Shown: one piece after another, positions 28,261-37,325 of the stretch
How positions within the stretch are numbered: position 1 is the stretch's first letter
Layout: each line of letters begins with the position of its first letter
Source: Synechococcus sp.
GTDB taxonomy: Bacteria > Cyanobacteriota > Cyanobacteriia > PCC-6307 > Cyanobiaceae
Length of the DNA: 42,527 nucleotides
Assembly (NCBI GenBank): GCA_012270465.1
Contig: JAAXIH010000219.1
Location: 24,341 to 66,867 of the forward strand
Direction: 5' to 3'
The notes under the pieces: model-generated
Seen by the model: only the letters and a program-made list of their open reading frames with translations
Told to the model about the DNA's origin: nothing
Database searches by the model: none
Position numbers and translations under genes: made by a program

Positions 28261-28686
28261 TTGAGTGACCGGGTCTTTGTGCTGCTATTCGATTCCGGCA
28301 GCGAGGTGGAAGGCATCCACACCCTTGAACTCAATGGCCGCACGGTGGTGTTGATGTTTGAGGAGGAAGACGACGCCTTGCGTTACGCCGGCCTTCTGGC
28401 GGCCCAGGATTTTCCCGAGGCCACCCCTGAATCGATCAGCCGCGAAGAAATTGAGCTGTTCTGCGGCCAAGCCGGCTACGAAGCCCAACCGGTGCCTTCC
28501 GGTTTTGTGCCAGGCAGCGCTGAGGAGCGGCTGATGCTGGCGCCTCCAGAGCAAAATCTCGACACCAGTGATTGGCGTGAGCAGGAGCAGCAGGATCCGC
28601 CGCCGCAGGCTTCCGCTGCTCCTGCTCAGCCGCAGCTGGATCCTGAATTGGAAGCGTTCCGGCGCTCGTTGGAGGGGTTGTTGTGA
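28261..28686 (+). CDS. DUF3110-like conserved cyanobacterial protein
   Basis: SDRVFVLLFDSGSEVEGIHTLELNGRTVVLMFEEEDDALRYAGLLAAQDFPEA; start codon uncertain (TTG 28246 or 28261). Confidence 0.75.
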   Translation: MSDRVFVLLFDSGSEVEGIHTLELNGRTVVLMFEEEDDALRYAGLLAAQDFPEATPESISREEIELFCGQAGYEAQPVPSGFVPGSAEERLMLAPPEQNLDTSDWREQEQQDPPPQASAAPAQPQLDPELEAFRRSLEGLL

Positions 28687-29615
28687 GCAGCGGAGTGGAT
28701 CGCGGTCACCTGCTGACCGAACAAGCCAACCCAGCCAGTGCAGACCTGGATCTGCTCAGCACCTCCGAGCTGGTGCAACTGTTTTGCGAGGAGGATCGTC
28801 GCCCCCAACAAGCGGTGGCTGGAGCTGCCACTGAGCTCAGTGCCGCCATTGATGCCATTGCTGCGCGTTTGTTGGCCGGCGGGCGACTGTTTTATTTGGG
28901 CGCTGGCACCTCTGGCCGCTTGGGCGTGCTTGATGCGGCCGAATGTCCGCCCACGTTTTGCAGCCCCCCGGAGCTGGTGCAGGGCGTGTTGGCTGGCGGG
29001 GCCCCAGCGCTGTTGCGCAGCTCCGAAGGCCTGGAGGATTCCCGTGAGGGGGGGCGCCAGGATTTGTTGGAGCGCGGGTTTACCGGAGCTGATGCCCTGG
29101 TGGGCATCGCCGCCGGTGGCACCACCCCCTATGTGCATGGCGGCTTGAATCTGGCTTTGGAGCTGGGCGCTGAAGCGATCGCCATGGCCTGCGTGCCGGC
29201 TGATCAAGCGCCGATGCCCTGCAGCATTGATATCCGTTTGCTGAGCGGGCCTGAGTTGCTCACCGGCTCCACGCGCTTGAAGGCTGGAACGGCCACCAAG
29301 ATGGCGCTCAACATCCTCAGCACCGGTGTGATGGTGCGGCTTGGCAAAGTCTTCGGCAACCGCATGGTTGACGTATCGGTCTCCAACAGCAAGTTGGAAG
29401 ACCGCGCCCGGCGCATCCTTCGCGACCTGGCCGGTGTGGATCCGGCCAAGGCTGCGGAATTACTCGAGCTCAGTGGTGGCTCAGTGAAGTTGGCTCTGTT
29501 GATGGCGGCCACCGGCTGCGAAGCAGCGGCCGCCCAGGCGCAATTGCAGCGTTGTGATGGCTCGCTGCGTGAGGCCCTAAGCCAAGCGGGAGCTCAGCTG
29601 GCAGCTCCCCAGTAG
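28683..29615 (+). CDS. murQ: N-acetylmuramic acid 6-phosphate etherase
   Basis: 310 aa; GRLFYLGAGTSGRLGVLDAAECPPTF, GIAAGGTTPY, LKAGTATKMALNILSTGVMVRLGKVFGNRMVDV. Confidence 0.95.
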   Translation: MSSGVDRGHLLTEQANPASADLDLLSTSELVQLFCEEDRRPQQAVAGAATELSAAIDAIAARLLAGGRLFYLGAGTSGRLGVLDAAECPPTFCSPPELVQGVLAGGAPALLRSSEGLEDSREGGRQDLLERGFTGADALVGIAAGGTTPYVHGGLNLALELGAEAIAMACVPADQAPMPCSIDIRLLSGPELLTGSTRLKAGTATKMALNILSTGVMVRLGKVFGNRMVDVSVSNSKLEDRARRILRDLAGVDPAKAAELLELSGGSVKLALLMAATGCEAAAAQAQLQRCDGSLREALSQAGAQLAAPQ

Positions 29616-30508
29616 GGGCGCGTGAACAGATCCAGTTTGCGGCGTGTGGCAGCCGGCACCGCTGCGGGGGCCGTGAGCAATCCGTTTTGAAGGGCGCTGT
29701 GGGCCGGGCTGGCGGGCTTTTGCTGCTGGATCGCCTGCACGGCATGGCGCACCACTTGTTGGGCTGTGGTGGCGTTGGCGCGCAGGTTGTTGATCACCAT
29801 CTCAACGGTCACCGCGTCGTGATCGGGGTGCCAGCAGTCGTAGTCGGTGACCATCGCCAGGGTGCTGTAGGCGATTTCGGCTTCGCGGGCCAAGCGGGCT
29901 TCGGTGTGGTTGGTCATGCCGATCACATCGCAGCCCCAGCTGCGGTACAGCTCAGATTCCGCCTTGGTGGAGAACGCCGGGCCCTGCATGCAGAGGTAGG
30001 TGCCACCGCGGTGCAAGCGGCGACCCTCCGGCAGCACGGCCTGCACCGCATCGCCTAAGAGGCCCGAGAGGGTGGCGCAAAACGGTTCGGCAAAAGCAAC
30101 GTGGGCCACAGCTCCTTCGCCAAAAAAGCTGGCTGGTCGCCCTTGGGTTCGATCGATGAATTGATCGGGGATCACCAGGTCCAGGGGCCTGTGTTGCTCT
30201 TGCAGTGAGCCAACCGCTGAACAGGAGAGGATCCAGCGCACCCCCAGGCTGCGCATGGCCCAGATGTTGGCCCGGTAGGGAACCTCCGAAGGCAGATAGC
30301 TGTGGTTGCGCCCATGGCGGGCCAAAAAGATCACCGTGGTGCCATCGAGGCTGCCGCGGATCAGCCGATCCGATGGTTGGCCAAAGGGCGTTGGCACCTC
30401 CAGCTCCTCCACATCGCGCAGCTCCTCCATCGCATAGAGACCGCTGCCGCCGAGGATGCCGATCGTGGCCTCACTCAGGTCGGAAACAGGTGGGTGCGCA
30501 GTCGCCAT
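29594..30508 (-). CDS. mtnP: S-methyl-5'-thioadenosine phosphorylase
   Basis: [64 protein letters not shown] at 30508. Confidence 0.94.
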   Translation of the reverse strand: MATAHPPVSDLSEATIGILGGSGLYAMEELRDVEELEVPTPFGQPSDRLIRGSLDGTTVIFLARHGRNHSYLPSEVPYRANIWAMRSLGVRWILSCSAVGSLQEQHRPLDLVIPDQFIDRTQGRPASFFGEGAVAHVAFAEPFCATLSGLLGDAVQAVLPEGRRLHRGGTYLCMQGPAFSTKAESELYRSWGCDVIGMTNHTEARLAREAEIAYSTLAMVTDYDCWHPDHDAVTVEMVINNLRANATTAQQVVRHAVQAIQQQKPASPAHSALQNGLLTAPAAVPAATRRKLDLFTRPYWGAAS

Positions 30509-30550
30509 CGTCTTGTGCGAAGGTTCATGGACCACTTTGCCCCCGAGCTC

Positions 30551-30991
30551 ATGACCAAGGCCGTGATGGACACCGACGCCGGCCAAATCACCCTGGAGCT
30601 ATTTGATGCTGATGCTCCCAACACCGTCGCCAATTTCGTGAAGCTGGCCAAAGATGGCTTCTACGACGGCTTGGCCTTCCACCGGGTGATTGATGGCTTC
30701 ATGGCCCAGGGCGGTTGCCCCAACAGCCGTGAGGGCGCCAAGGGCATGGCGGGCACCGGGGGCCCGGGCTACACGATCGATTGTGAGATCAACAGCAAGA
30801 AGCACCAGGCGGGCACCCTGTCGATGGCCCATGCCGGCCGCAACACCGGTGGCTCTCAGTTCTTCATCTGCCATGAGGCCCAGCCTCACCTCGATGGCGT
30901 CCACACCGTCTTCGGTTTGACCGGCGACATGGCTGTGGTGCTGGCGCTGAAAAACGGCAGCAAGATCAACTCCGTCACCATCAGCGACTGA
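30551..30991 (+). CDS. Peptidyl-prolyl cis-trans isomerase (cyclophilin type)
   Basis: [47 protein letters not shown]...GGSQFFIC; alternative ATG at 30527. Confidence 0.94.
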   Translation: MTKAVMDTDAGQITLELFDADAPNTVANFVKLAKDGFYDGLAFHRVIDGFMAQGGCPNSREGAKGMAGTGGPGYTIDCEINSKKHQAGTLSMAHAGRNTGGSQFFICHEAQPHLDGVHTVFGLTGDMAVVLALKNGSKINSVTISD

Positions 30992-32641
30992 TTAGCTCCA
31001 GCGCAGCAGGGTCCAGGGGGAGTGTTCAGGGTTGATGGCCGCCACGGCATCCATCCCTGCCCCTTGGCGCAGCTGCTGCAGTTCAAGTGCGGTGGGTTCG
31101 AGCTGAGCCGGTGGGTGCTCACTGCGATCAAGATCAGGGCCAAGCAGCAGTTGCAGTTGCTGCGTGCTGGGCTCTTGGGCCAGCTCCTGCAAGAGGGCCC
31201 AGCAATTGCGTTGCAGGCTGCCCCGCTCGGCTGCCCCCACACGCACCGTGAGATCGGGCTTGCCGAGAAGCGCGAGCACGCGGTGCTGCTCTTCGATTTC
31301 CATGTTTAGGCCGAAGGCATGCAGCTTGCCTGCCAATTGCTCTTCGAGCTCATGAGCGCGTTGACGGCGGTCGTCTCCTGAGCCGCTCCAGGCCAGCAAG
31401 GCCCCTGGGCCATGCAGCAGGTGGCCGAGTTTGCGGGCTTTGGTGCGCAGGTAATCGGCGTTGTGTTGGCCCGGATCCATCACCAGGGGCACCCGGTCCA
31501 CCACTTCCAATCCGTAGCCACCGAGGCCAGCGATTTTTCTGGGGTTGTTGGTGATCAGCCGCAGCCGCTCAATGCCCAGGTCTGAAATGATCTGCGCGCC
31601 GACGCCGTAGTCGCGCAGATCAGCGCCAAAGCCGAGAAGTTCATTGGCTTCAACAGTGTCGAGGCCGGATTCCTGCAGGCTGTAGGCCTTGAGCTTGTTG
31701 ATCAGTCCGATGCCGCGGCCCTCTTGCCGCAGGTAGACCACAACGCCTTCCCCCTCGGCTTGGATCATGCGCAGCGCTGATTCCAGCTGCGGACGGCAAT
31801 CGCAGCGCAGCGAGCCAAAGGCATCACCGGTGAGGCATTCCGAGTGCACGCGCACCATCACCGGCGCGCTTTGGCGGCCTGGGTGGCCTTTCACCAGCGC
31901 CACATGCTCACCGCCATCAAGGATGTTGCGGTAGCCGATGGCGCGGAAATCACCGAACTCACTGGGGATTTTGGCCTCCGCTTCGCGCACCACAAACCGT
32001 TCGTTCTCGAGCCGGTAGCGGATCAGATCGGCGATCGAGATCAGGTAGAGGCCGTGCTGAGCGGCGTACTCCGCCAGCTGCGCCAAACGGGCCATGGAGC
32101 CGTCTGGATTTTGGATCTCACAGATCACGCCGGAGGGATGCAGCCCCGCCATGCGCGAGAGATCCACGGCGGCTTCGGTGTGGCCAGCCCGTTTCAGCAC
32201 TCCCCCATCGCGGGCGCGCAACGGAAAGATGTGGCCGGGGCGGCGCAGATCTTGGGGTTTGCTCTGCGGATGCAAAGCCACCTGGATCGTGCGGGCCCGA
32301 TCTTCTGCGGAGATGCCGGTGCTAACGCCAGCCTCCGGTCCGGCATCAATGCTGACGGTGAAGGCGGTTTGGTTGGTGTCGGTGTTTTGACCCACCATCA
32401 GCGGCAGGTCGAGGGCATCGAGCCGCTCACCCTCCATGGCCAAACAAATCAGCCCGCGGGCTTCGGTGGCCATGAAGTTGATCTGCTTGGGCGTTGCAAA
32501 TTGCGCCGCACAGATCAAGTCGCCTTCGTTTTCTCGGTTTTCGTCGTCGACCACCACCACGCAGGCCCCATCCCGAATGGCCTCAAGGGCCTTTTCAATC
32601 GGGTCGAAACGGACGGTGCTGGTCACCGCTGGGGAGCTCAT
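30992..32641 (-). CDS. ribBA: Bifunctional DHBP synthase / GTP cyclohydrolase II with C-terminal extension
   Basis: Rib[22 protein letters not shown]; Rib[37 protein letters not shown]; about 135 extra C-terminal residues. Confidence 0.95.
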   Translation of the reverse strand: MSSPAVTSTVRFDPIEKALEAIRDGACVVVVDDENRENEGDLICAAQFATPKQINFMATEARGLICLAMEGERLDALDLPLMVGQNTDTNQTAFTVSIDAGPEAGVSTGISAEDRARTIQVALHPQSKPQDLRRPGHIFPLRARDGGVLKRAGHTEAAVDLSRMAGLHPSGVICEIQNPDGSMARLAQLAEYAAQHGLYLISIADLIRYRLENERFVVREAEAKIPSEFGDFRAIGYRNILDGGEHVALVKGHPGRQSAPVMVRVHSECLTGDAFGSLRCDCRPQLESALRMIQAEGEGVVVYLRQEGRGIGLINKLKAYSLQESGLDTVEANELLGFGADLRDYGVGAQIISDLGIERLRLITNNPRKIAGLGGYGLEVVDRVPLVMDPGQHNADYLRTKARKLGHLLHGPGALLAWSGSGDDRRQRAHELEEQLAGKLHAFGLNMEIEEQHRVLALLGKPDLTVRVGAAERGSLQRNCWALLQELAQEPSTQQLQLLLGPDLDRSEHPPAQLEPTALELQQLRQGAGMDAVAAINPEHSPWTLLRWS

Positions 32642-32717
32642 TGCGGGCGTTCCAGTCCCTTGTTTATAGAGCCCGGGCGGTTGCTAACGGGTCGATCACT
32701 AAAGTCATCCATCCCCA

Positions 32718-33809
32718 ATGCAGCCGGTGAGGCCTGTGGCGCCCACGTCTTTCAAGCGAATCGCGGTCATTGGAGCCTCCGGCTATGGCGGCCTGCAGAC
32801 CCTGCGCCTGCTGCAGGATCACCCTCATTTCGAGGTGAGCTTCCTCGGCGGTGAGCGCAGCGCTGGCAAGCGCTGGTCGGAACTCACGCCCTTTTTGCCC
32901 CTCGGCGACGACCTGGTCGTTCAAAGCCCGGATGCCGATGCCATCGCCGCAGCTGCTGATGCGGCGGTGCTCAGCCTTCCCAATGGCTTGGCGAGCCAAT
33001 TGGCACCCGAACTGCTGCAGCGTGGCGTGCGAGTGGTGGACCTCTCAGCGGATTACCGCTTCCCCAGCCTCAGCCAGTGGTCGGCCACCTACCGCCAGGA
33101 AGCCGCCGCGCAACAACGCCAAGACGATGCGCTCTGTCAGCAGGCTGTTTATGGCCTGGTGGAGTGGGCCGGTGATGCCCTTGCTGAGGCCAAGCTGGTG
33201 GGTGCTCCCGGCTGTTTCCCTACCGCCAGCCTGTTGGCCTTGATGCCTTTGCTGCAGCAAGGGCTGATTGAAGGTGAGGGCATCGTCATTGATGCCAAAA
33301 CCGGCACCTCCGGTGGTGGCCGGGCGGCCAAAGAGCACCTGCTGCTCGCGGAAGCCGCTGAATCGGTCAGCCCCTATGGCGTGGTGGGCCATCGCCACAC
33401 CGCGGAGATCGAACTGTTGGCAAGCCGGGCCGCCGGTCGTCCGATCCAGTTGCAATTCACGCCTCACCTGATGCCGATGGTCCGCGGCTTGCTCGCCACC
33501 GTGTACGGGCGGCTGCGTGACCCCGGTCTCACCGCGGAAGATCTCACCACCGTTTATCAGGTCACCTACCGCGATCACCCCTGCGTTGAGGTGCTGCCCG
33601 TGGGCACCTACCCCGCCACCAAATGGGTGCGCCAAACCAACCGCGCTGTGCTGTCGGTGGCGGTTGATCAACGCACCCGCCAGGTGATCGTGATGAGCGC
33701 CATCGACAACCTGTTGAAAGGTCAGGCCGGCCAGGCCGTGCAGTGCCTCAACGTGATGGCGGGCCTGCCCCAGCAAACCGGGCTGCCGCTGCTGCCCTTC
33801 TATCCCTAA
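32718..33809 (+). CDS. argC: N-acetyl-gamma-glutamyl-phosphate reductase
   Basis: IAVIGASGYGGLQTLRLLQDHPHFEV, VGAPGCFPTASLLALMPLL, VGHRHTAEIE, TPHLMPMVRGLL. Confidence 0.96.
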   Translation: MQPVRPVAPTSFKRIAVIGASGYGGLQTLRLLQDHPHFEVSFLGGERSAGKRWSELTPFLPLGDDLVVQSPDADAIAAAADAAVLSLPNGLASQLAPELLQRGVRVVDLSADYRFPSLSQWSATYRQEAAAQQRQDDALCQQAVYGLVEWAGDALAEAKLVGAPGCFPTASLLALMPLLQQGLIEGEGIVIDAKTGTSGGGRAAKEHLLLAEAAESVSPYGVVGHRHTAEIELLASRAAGRPIQLQFTPHLMPMVRGLLATVYGRLRDPGLTAEDLTTVYQVTYRDHPCVEVLPVGTYPATKWVRQTNRAVLSVAVDQRTRQVIVMSAIDNLLKGQAGQAVQCLNVMAGLPQQTGLPLLPFYP

Positions 33810-34432
33810 GACCGCTGGCTCAGGAGGCTGAGACCTTTTTGGATCACAACGGCTGGCAGCAGTTGATGCTCCGCGGCATGGATGCGCGCTGAGAGGCTCG
33901 CTTCATCATCACCGGCTTCGATGGCAACGGCCTGTTGGCCCAGAACGGGGCCGGCATCCACGTCTTCAACCACTTCATGCACGGTGCAACCGGTTTGGCT
34001 GACGCCAGCTGCGAGGGCTTGGCGGATCGCATGCATGCCGCGAAAAGCCGGCAGCAAGCTGGGATGAATGTTGAGCAATCGGCCCTGGAAGGGGCTGATC
34101 AAAGCCGGGGTCACGATCCGCATCCAGCCAGCCATCACCACCAGTTCCACCGCCGCGTTCTGCAGGGCTTGCACCACCGCCGCATCAACGGCATCGCGGC
34201 TGTCAAAACGGGTGTGATCAATCAGCTGACAGGGAACCCCCAGTTGTTCGGCCCGTTTCTGGGCGCCACACCCCGGGCGATTCACGATCAGCAGCACCAC
34301 CTGCAAGCGCGGCTCATCGCGCAGTGCTTCCACCAGGGCCTGGAAGTTGCTGCCAGAACCCGAGGCCAAAACGGCCAAACGCAGTGGGGCATCGCTAGGG
34401 TCAGGCGAGAGGAGCTGTGCGGCATGTCCCAT
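33806..34432 (-). CDS. purN: Phosphoribosylglycinamide formyltransferase
   Basis: LRLAVLASGSGSNFQALVEAL, VVMAGWMRIVTPALISPFQGRLLNIHPSLLPAFRG; ATG at 34432. Confidence 0.93.
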   Translation of the reverse strand: MGHAAQLLSPDPSDAPLRLAVLASGSGSNFQALVEALRDEPRLQVVLLIVNRPGCGAQKRAEQLGVPCQLIDHTRFDSRDAVDAAVVQALQNAAVELVVMAGWMRIVTPALISPFQGRLLNIHPSLLPAFRGMHAIRQALAAGVSQTGCTVHEVVEDVDAGPVLGQQAVAIEAGDDEASLSARIHAAEHQLLPAVVIQKGLSLLSQRS

Positions 34433-34765
34433 CTCTCCATCCTGCCCACCGTCTTGCACGATGTGGAGCGTTTGGCAGAAAGCCTCGAGAGCTTTGGGCT
34501 TCAAGTCCATCGAGGTGGTGAGTTGTCCACCCCCGTTGGCAGCCAAAACGTCTGTCTTTGGGTGCGTGTGGAGGGCGGCCAACAGCTGGGTTGGCGTCAA
34601 AGTTCTTCCGGCAGCTTGGAACTCGTTGCCGATCTCGAGCGGGTCAGCCGCGATCACAGCTTGCAGACCCTGTTGTCGCGCTTGACGCGCGCCTACGCCG
34701 CACGGCAAGCACTCGACAGCCTGCAGCACTGCCCTGGCGCTATCGGCGATTCGTCGTTGGTCTGA
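34424..34765 (+). CDS. DUF1257 (Ycf35-like) protein
   Basis: MSHLSILPTVLHDVERLAESLESFGLQVHRGGEL...LLSRLTRAYAARQALDS; GAGGAG upstream; in-frame part of track ORF 33935..34765. Confidence 0.75.
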   Translation: MSHLSILPTVLHDVERLAESLESFGLQVHRGGELSTPVGSQNVCLWVRVEGGQQLGWRQSSSGSLELVADLERVSRDHSLQTLLSRLTRAYAARQALDSLQHCPGAIGDSSLV

Positions 34766-34766
34766 A

Positions 34767-36503
34767 GTGCTGGGCCCCGCGTTCCAGCTCGATCTGAGCC
34801 AGCCCCAGAGCCATCGCTTCTCGGTTCGGCTCCGCTTCCGCGCGCAACAAGAGCGCGAATCGATTGCCTTACCGAGCTGGACCCCAGGCTCCTATCTCGA
34901 GCGCGACTATGTGCGGCACCTGGAGGGCCTGCAGGCCCGGGTGAATGGGGTGCCGGCTCAACTGGAGCGGCGTTCACGCCATCTCTGGTGGTTGGAGAAC
35001 TTACCGATTGGGGCTGTCGTTGAGCTGGATTACAGCCTTCTGGGGGTTGAGGCCAGTGTGCGAACCAACTGGCTGGATGTGGAAACCGGCTTCCTCACCG
35101 GGGCGGCCTGGGCCATGGCGGTTGAATCCCAGCGCTGGCAGCCGCAGCAGCTGAGTGTGCTCTTGCCCCCAGGCTGGAGCGTGGCCACCAGCCTGGAAAC
35201 CACACCAGAGGGTTGGCGTGCCGCCAACTACGACGAGCTGGTGGACAGCCCACTGGCCCTCGGTGATCTGCACACACTCCATTTCGATGTGGGTGGTGTG
35301 CCCCACCGCTGGGTGTGGCAAGGCTTGCAGCGGCCGGCGCCACAGCAGAGCTGGCAGGAGCAATTACCCAGGATCTGTGCGGCCACCTGCGCCTTGCTGG
35401 GTGCTGAGCGGCCCGTCAGTGATGACTACCTGTTCATGACTCGCTTCAGCGCCAACGGCTATGGCGGTCTGGAGCATGACGATGGCTGTGCCTTGATGTT
35501 CAGCCGCCGCGAGCTGGGATCGGAGTCTGGGCAGCGCAAACTGCTGCAGTTGGCGGCCCATGAATACCTGCATCAGTGGAATGTGCGGCGGCTGAGGCCC
35601 GTGGGCTTACGCCCGTATCGCTACGGCCAGGCGGTGTTGATTCCGGAGTTGTGGTTTGCCGAAGGGGTCACCAGCTACTACGACCAACTCATCGTTCTGC
35701 AAGCAGGACTCTGCAGCGAGGAGGAGTACCTCAAGGACCTCGCCAACGATCTCAGCCGCTTTCTCTCCACCCCCGGCCGGCAGGTTCAGAGCCTGTTGGA
35801 GAGCGCCACGGAAGCCTGGGTGAAGCTGTATCGCCGCGATGCCCACAGCGATAACCAGCAGATCAGCTACTACCTCAAAGGTGCCCTGGTCTCCTTGCTG
35901 CTCGATTTGCACTTGCTCGCTCGCGGCCAGGGCCTGCATGTGCTGCTGCAGCAGTTGTGGCAGCGCTTCGGTCAAGCAGGCCGGGGCTATAGCCAGGCCG
36001 ATGTTGAGCAACTAGCTGGAGAGCTTGATCCGCAATTGCCCGCATTGCTGCAGGGCTGGCTCTCTGGCGTGGACGATCTACCGCTCTCTGGCTATTTAAA
36101 AACTGTGGGCTTGGATCTCTCCGCAGATCCCGCCGAGTTCCCCTACAGCGGATTGCAGTCGACCTTTAAAGAAGGCCAACTGACGATCAGCAAGGTGGAT
36201 CGCGGTAGCCCTGCGGAGCTGGCAGGTCTCTCTCCAGGAGATGAGTTGCTAGCCCTTGACGCAGAACGGTTGCGTTCCGCTGAGCAGCTGGGCCCCTTGC
36301 TGATCGCAGGTGGTCAGCACGAAGTGCTCTTTTGCCGTGATGGGGCCGTTCGCTCCACGGCCTTGAGTCCTTCCGCTCCTCAGCCATGCCGTTGGTCCCT
36401 ACGGCTCGATCCCAACGCCTCTGAGGCTGCATGTCGTCTCCGTCGCAGCTGGTTCCAAGGTCCCGCCCATTCCGGCGAGGACTGCTCCTGGCGGCAGGAG
36501 TAA
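34767..36503 (+). CDS. M61-family metallopeptidase with C-terminal PDZ domain
   Basis: AAHEYLHQWNVRRLRP (HExxH), ELWFAEGVTSYYDQL; PDZ-like TISKVDRGSPAELAGLSPGDELLALD; GTG start. Confidence 0.88.
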   Translation: MLGPAFQLDLSQPQSHRFSVRLRFRAQQERESIALPSWTPGSYLERDYVRHLEGLQARVNGVPAQLERRSRHLWWLENLPIGAVVELDYSLLGVEASVRTNWLDVETGFLTGAAWAMAVESQRWQPQQLSVLLPPGWSVATSLETTPEGWRAANYDELVDSPLALGDLHTLHFDVGGVPHRWVWQGLQRPAPQQSWQEQLPRICAATCALLGAERPVSDDYLFMTRFSANGYGGLEHDDGCALMFSRRELGSESGQRKLLQLAAHEYLHQWNVRRLRPVGLRPYRYGQAVLIPELWFAEGVTSYYDQLIVLQAGLCSEEEYLKDLANDLSRFLSTPGRQVQSLLESATEAWVKLYRRDAHSDNQQISYYLKGALVSLLLDLHLLARGQGLHVLLQQLWQRFGQAGRGYSQADVEQLAGELDPQLPALLQGWLSGVDDLPLSGYLKTVGLDLSADPAEFPYSGLQSTFKEGQLTISKVDRGSPAELAGLSPGDELLALDAERLRSAEQLGPLLIAGGQHEVLFCRDGAVRSTALSPSAPQPCRWSLRLDPNASEAACRLRRSWFQGPAHSGEDCSWRQE

Positions 36504-37321
36504 CAGCCACAGCAGGCCTGGTGGCCATCGCTGTGCTGCAACCCCTTAAGCGCCAACCCATCACCGAACGCCCTGGCCTGTTGATCAAGCCGGAGATGCT
36601 GGATTGGCTGCAGCAGGCGGTGGATGGACCCACCGAGGAAAACGCCAAAACCCCAGCGCCACCAGTTGATAAGCCCTGGGATTCCCCCCTGTTGAAGAGC
36701 TGCCCTGTGGTGGATCGCGGTTTGCAGCAGCGGCTTGTGGCGATGCCACTACAACTCAGCCGCATCAATGCAGCACCCACCAACTACGGCGAGCGGGTTC
36801 ATCTCGATGCCCAAGGCCAGCGGATTGATCCCACCCCTGCGGTGATCGTTCTGCATGAAACCGTTTACAGCCTGGGCTCAGCGATCAACACCTTCACCAC
36901 TCCGCATCCCAACGATGCCGATCAAGCCAGTTACCACACCCTGGTTGGGCAGAAGGGCGAAATTGTTCAAGTGGTCGACCCCAGCAAGCGGGCCTATGGC
37001 GCTGGGCACTCCGCCTTTGATGGCCGCTGGGTATTCACCTCCAAACACTTCAGCGGGTCGCTCAACAATTTTGCGCTGCACGTGAGCTTGGAAACCCCTC
37101 CCGATGGGGCAACTTCTGGGCAGCAACACAGCGGCTACACCCCAGCGCAATACGACGCCTTGAGCCGCGTGCTCGCTGACTGGATGGTGCGTTACAAGAT
37201 TGAGCCCCATGCCATCACTACGCACCGGCATGTGGATTTGGGCAATGCCCGCAGCGATCCGCGCAGTTTTGATTGGTCTGCACTGCAAACCAGGCTCACG
37301 GCCTTAGGCCTGGTCTGCTGA
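36431..37321 (+). CDS. N-acetylmuramoyl-L-alanine amidase (Amidase_2/PGRP type), secreted or membrane-anchored
   Basis: VIVLHETVYSLGSAINTFTTPHPNDADQASYHTLVGQKGEIVQVVDPSKRAYGAGHS; N-terminal RRGLLLAAGVTATAGLVAIAVL. Confidence 0.85.
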   Translation: MSSPSQLVPRSRPFRRGLLLAAGVTATAGLVAIAVLQPLKRQPITERPGLLIKPEMLDWLQQAVDGPTEENAKTPAPPVDKPWDSPLLKSCPVVDRGLQQRLVAMPLQLSRINAAPTNYGERVHLDAQGQRIDPTPAVIVLHETVYSLGSAINTFTTPHPNDADQASYHTLVGQKGEIVQVVDPSKRAYGAGHSAFDGRWVFTSKHFSGSLNNFALHVSLETPPDGATSGQQHSGYTPAQYDALSRVLADWMVRYKIEPHAITTHRHVDLGNARSDPRSFDWSALQTRLTALGLVC

Positions 37322-37325
37322 GCCG

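Noticed and set aside
31844-32854. 336-aa plus-strand ORF opposite ribBA and into argC
   Set aside because: Antisense and out-of-frame overlap with two well-supported genes; His/Gly-rich shadow translation.
33935-34423. Upstream extension of the DUF1257 ORF across purN
   Set aside because: Only the part from ATG 34424 resembles DUF1257; the upstream part is antisense to conserved purN.
34433-34729. N-terminal extension of purN
   Set aside because: Antisense to DUF1257 and lacks GART similarity; PurN homology begins just after ATG 34432.
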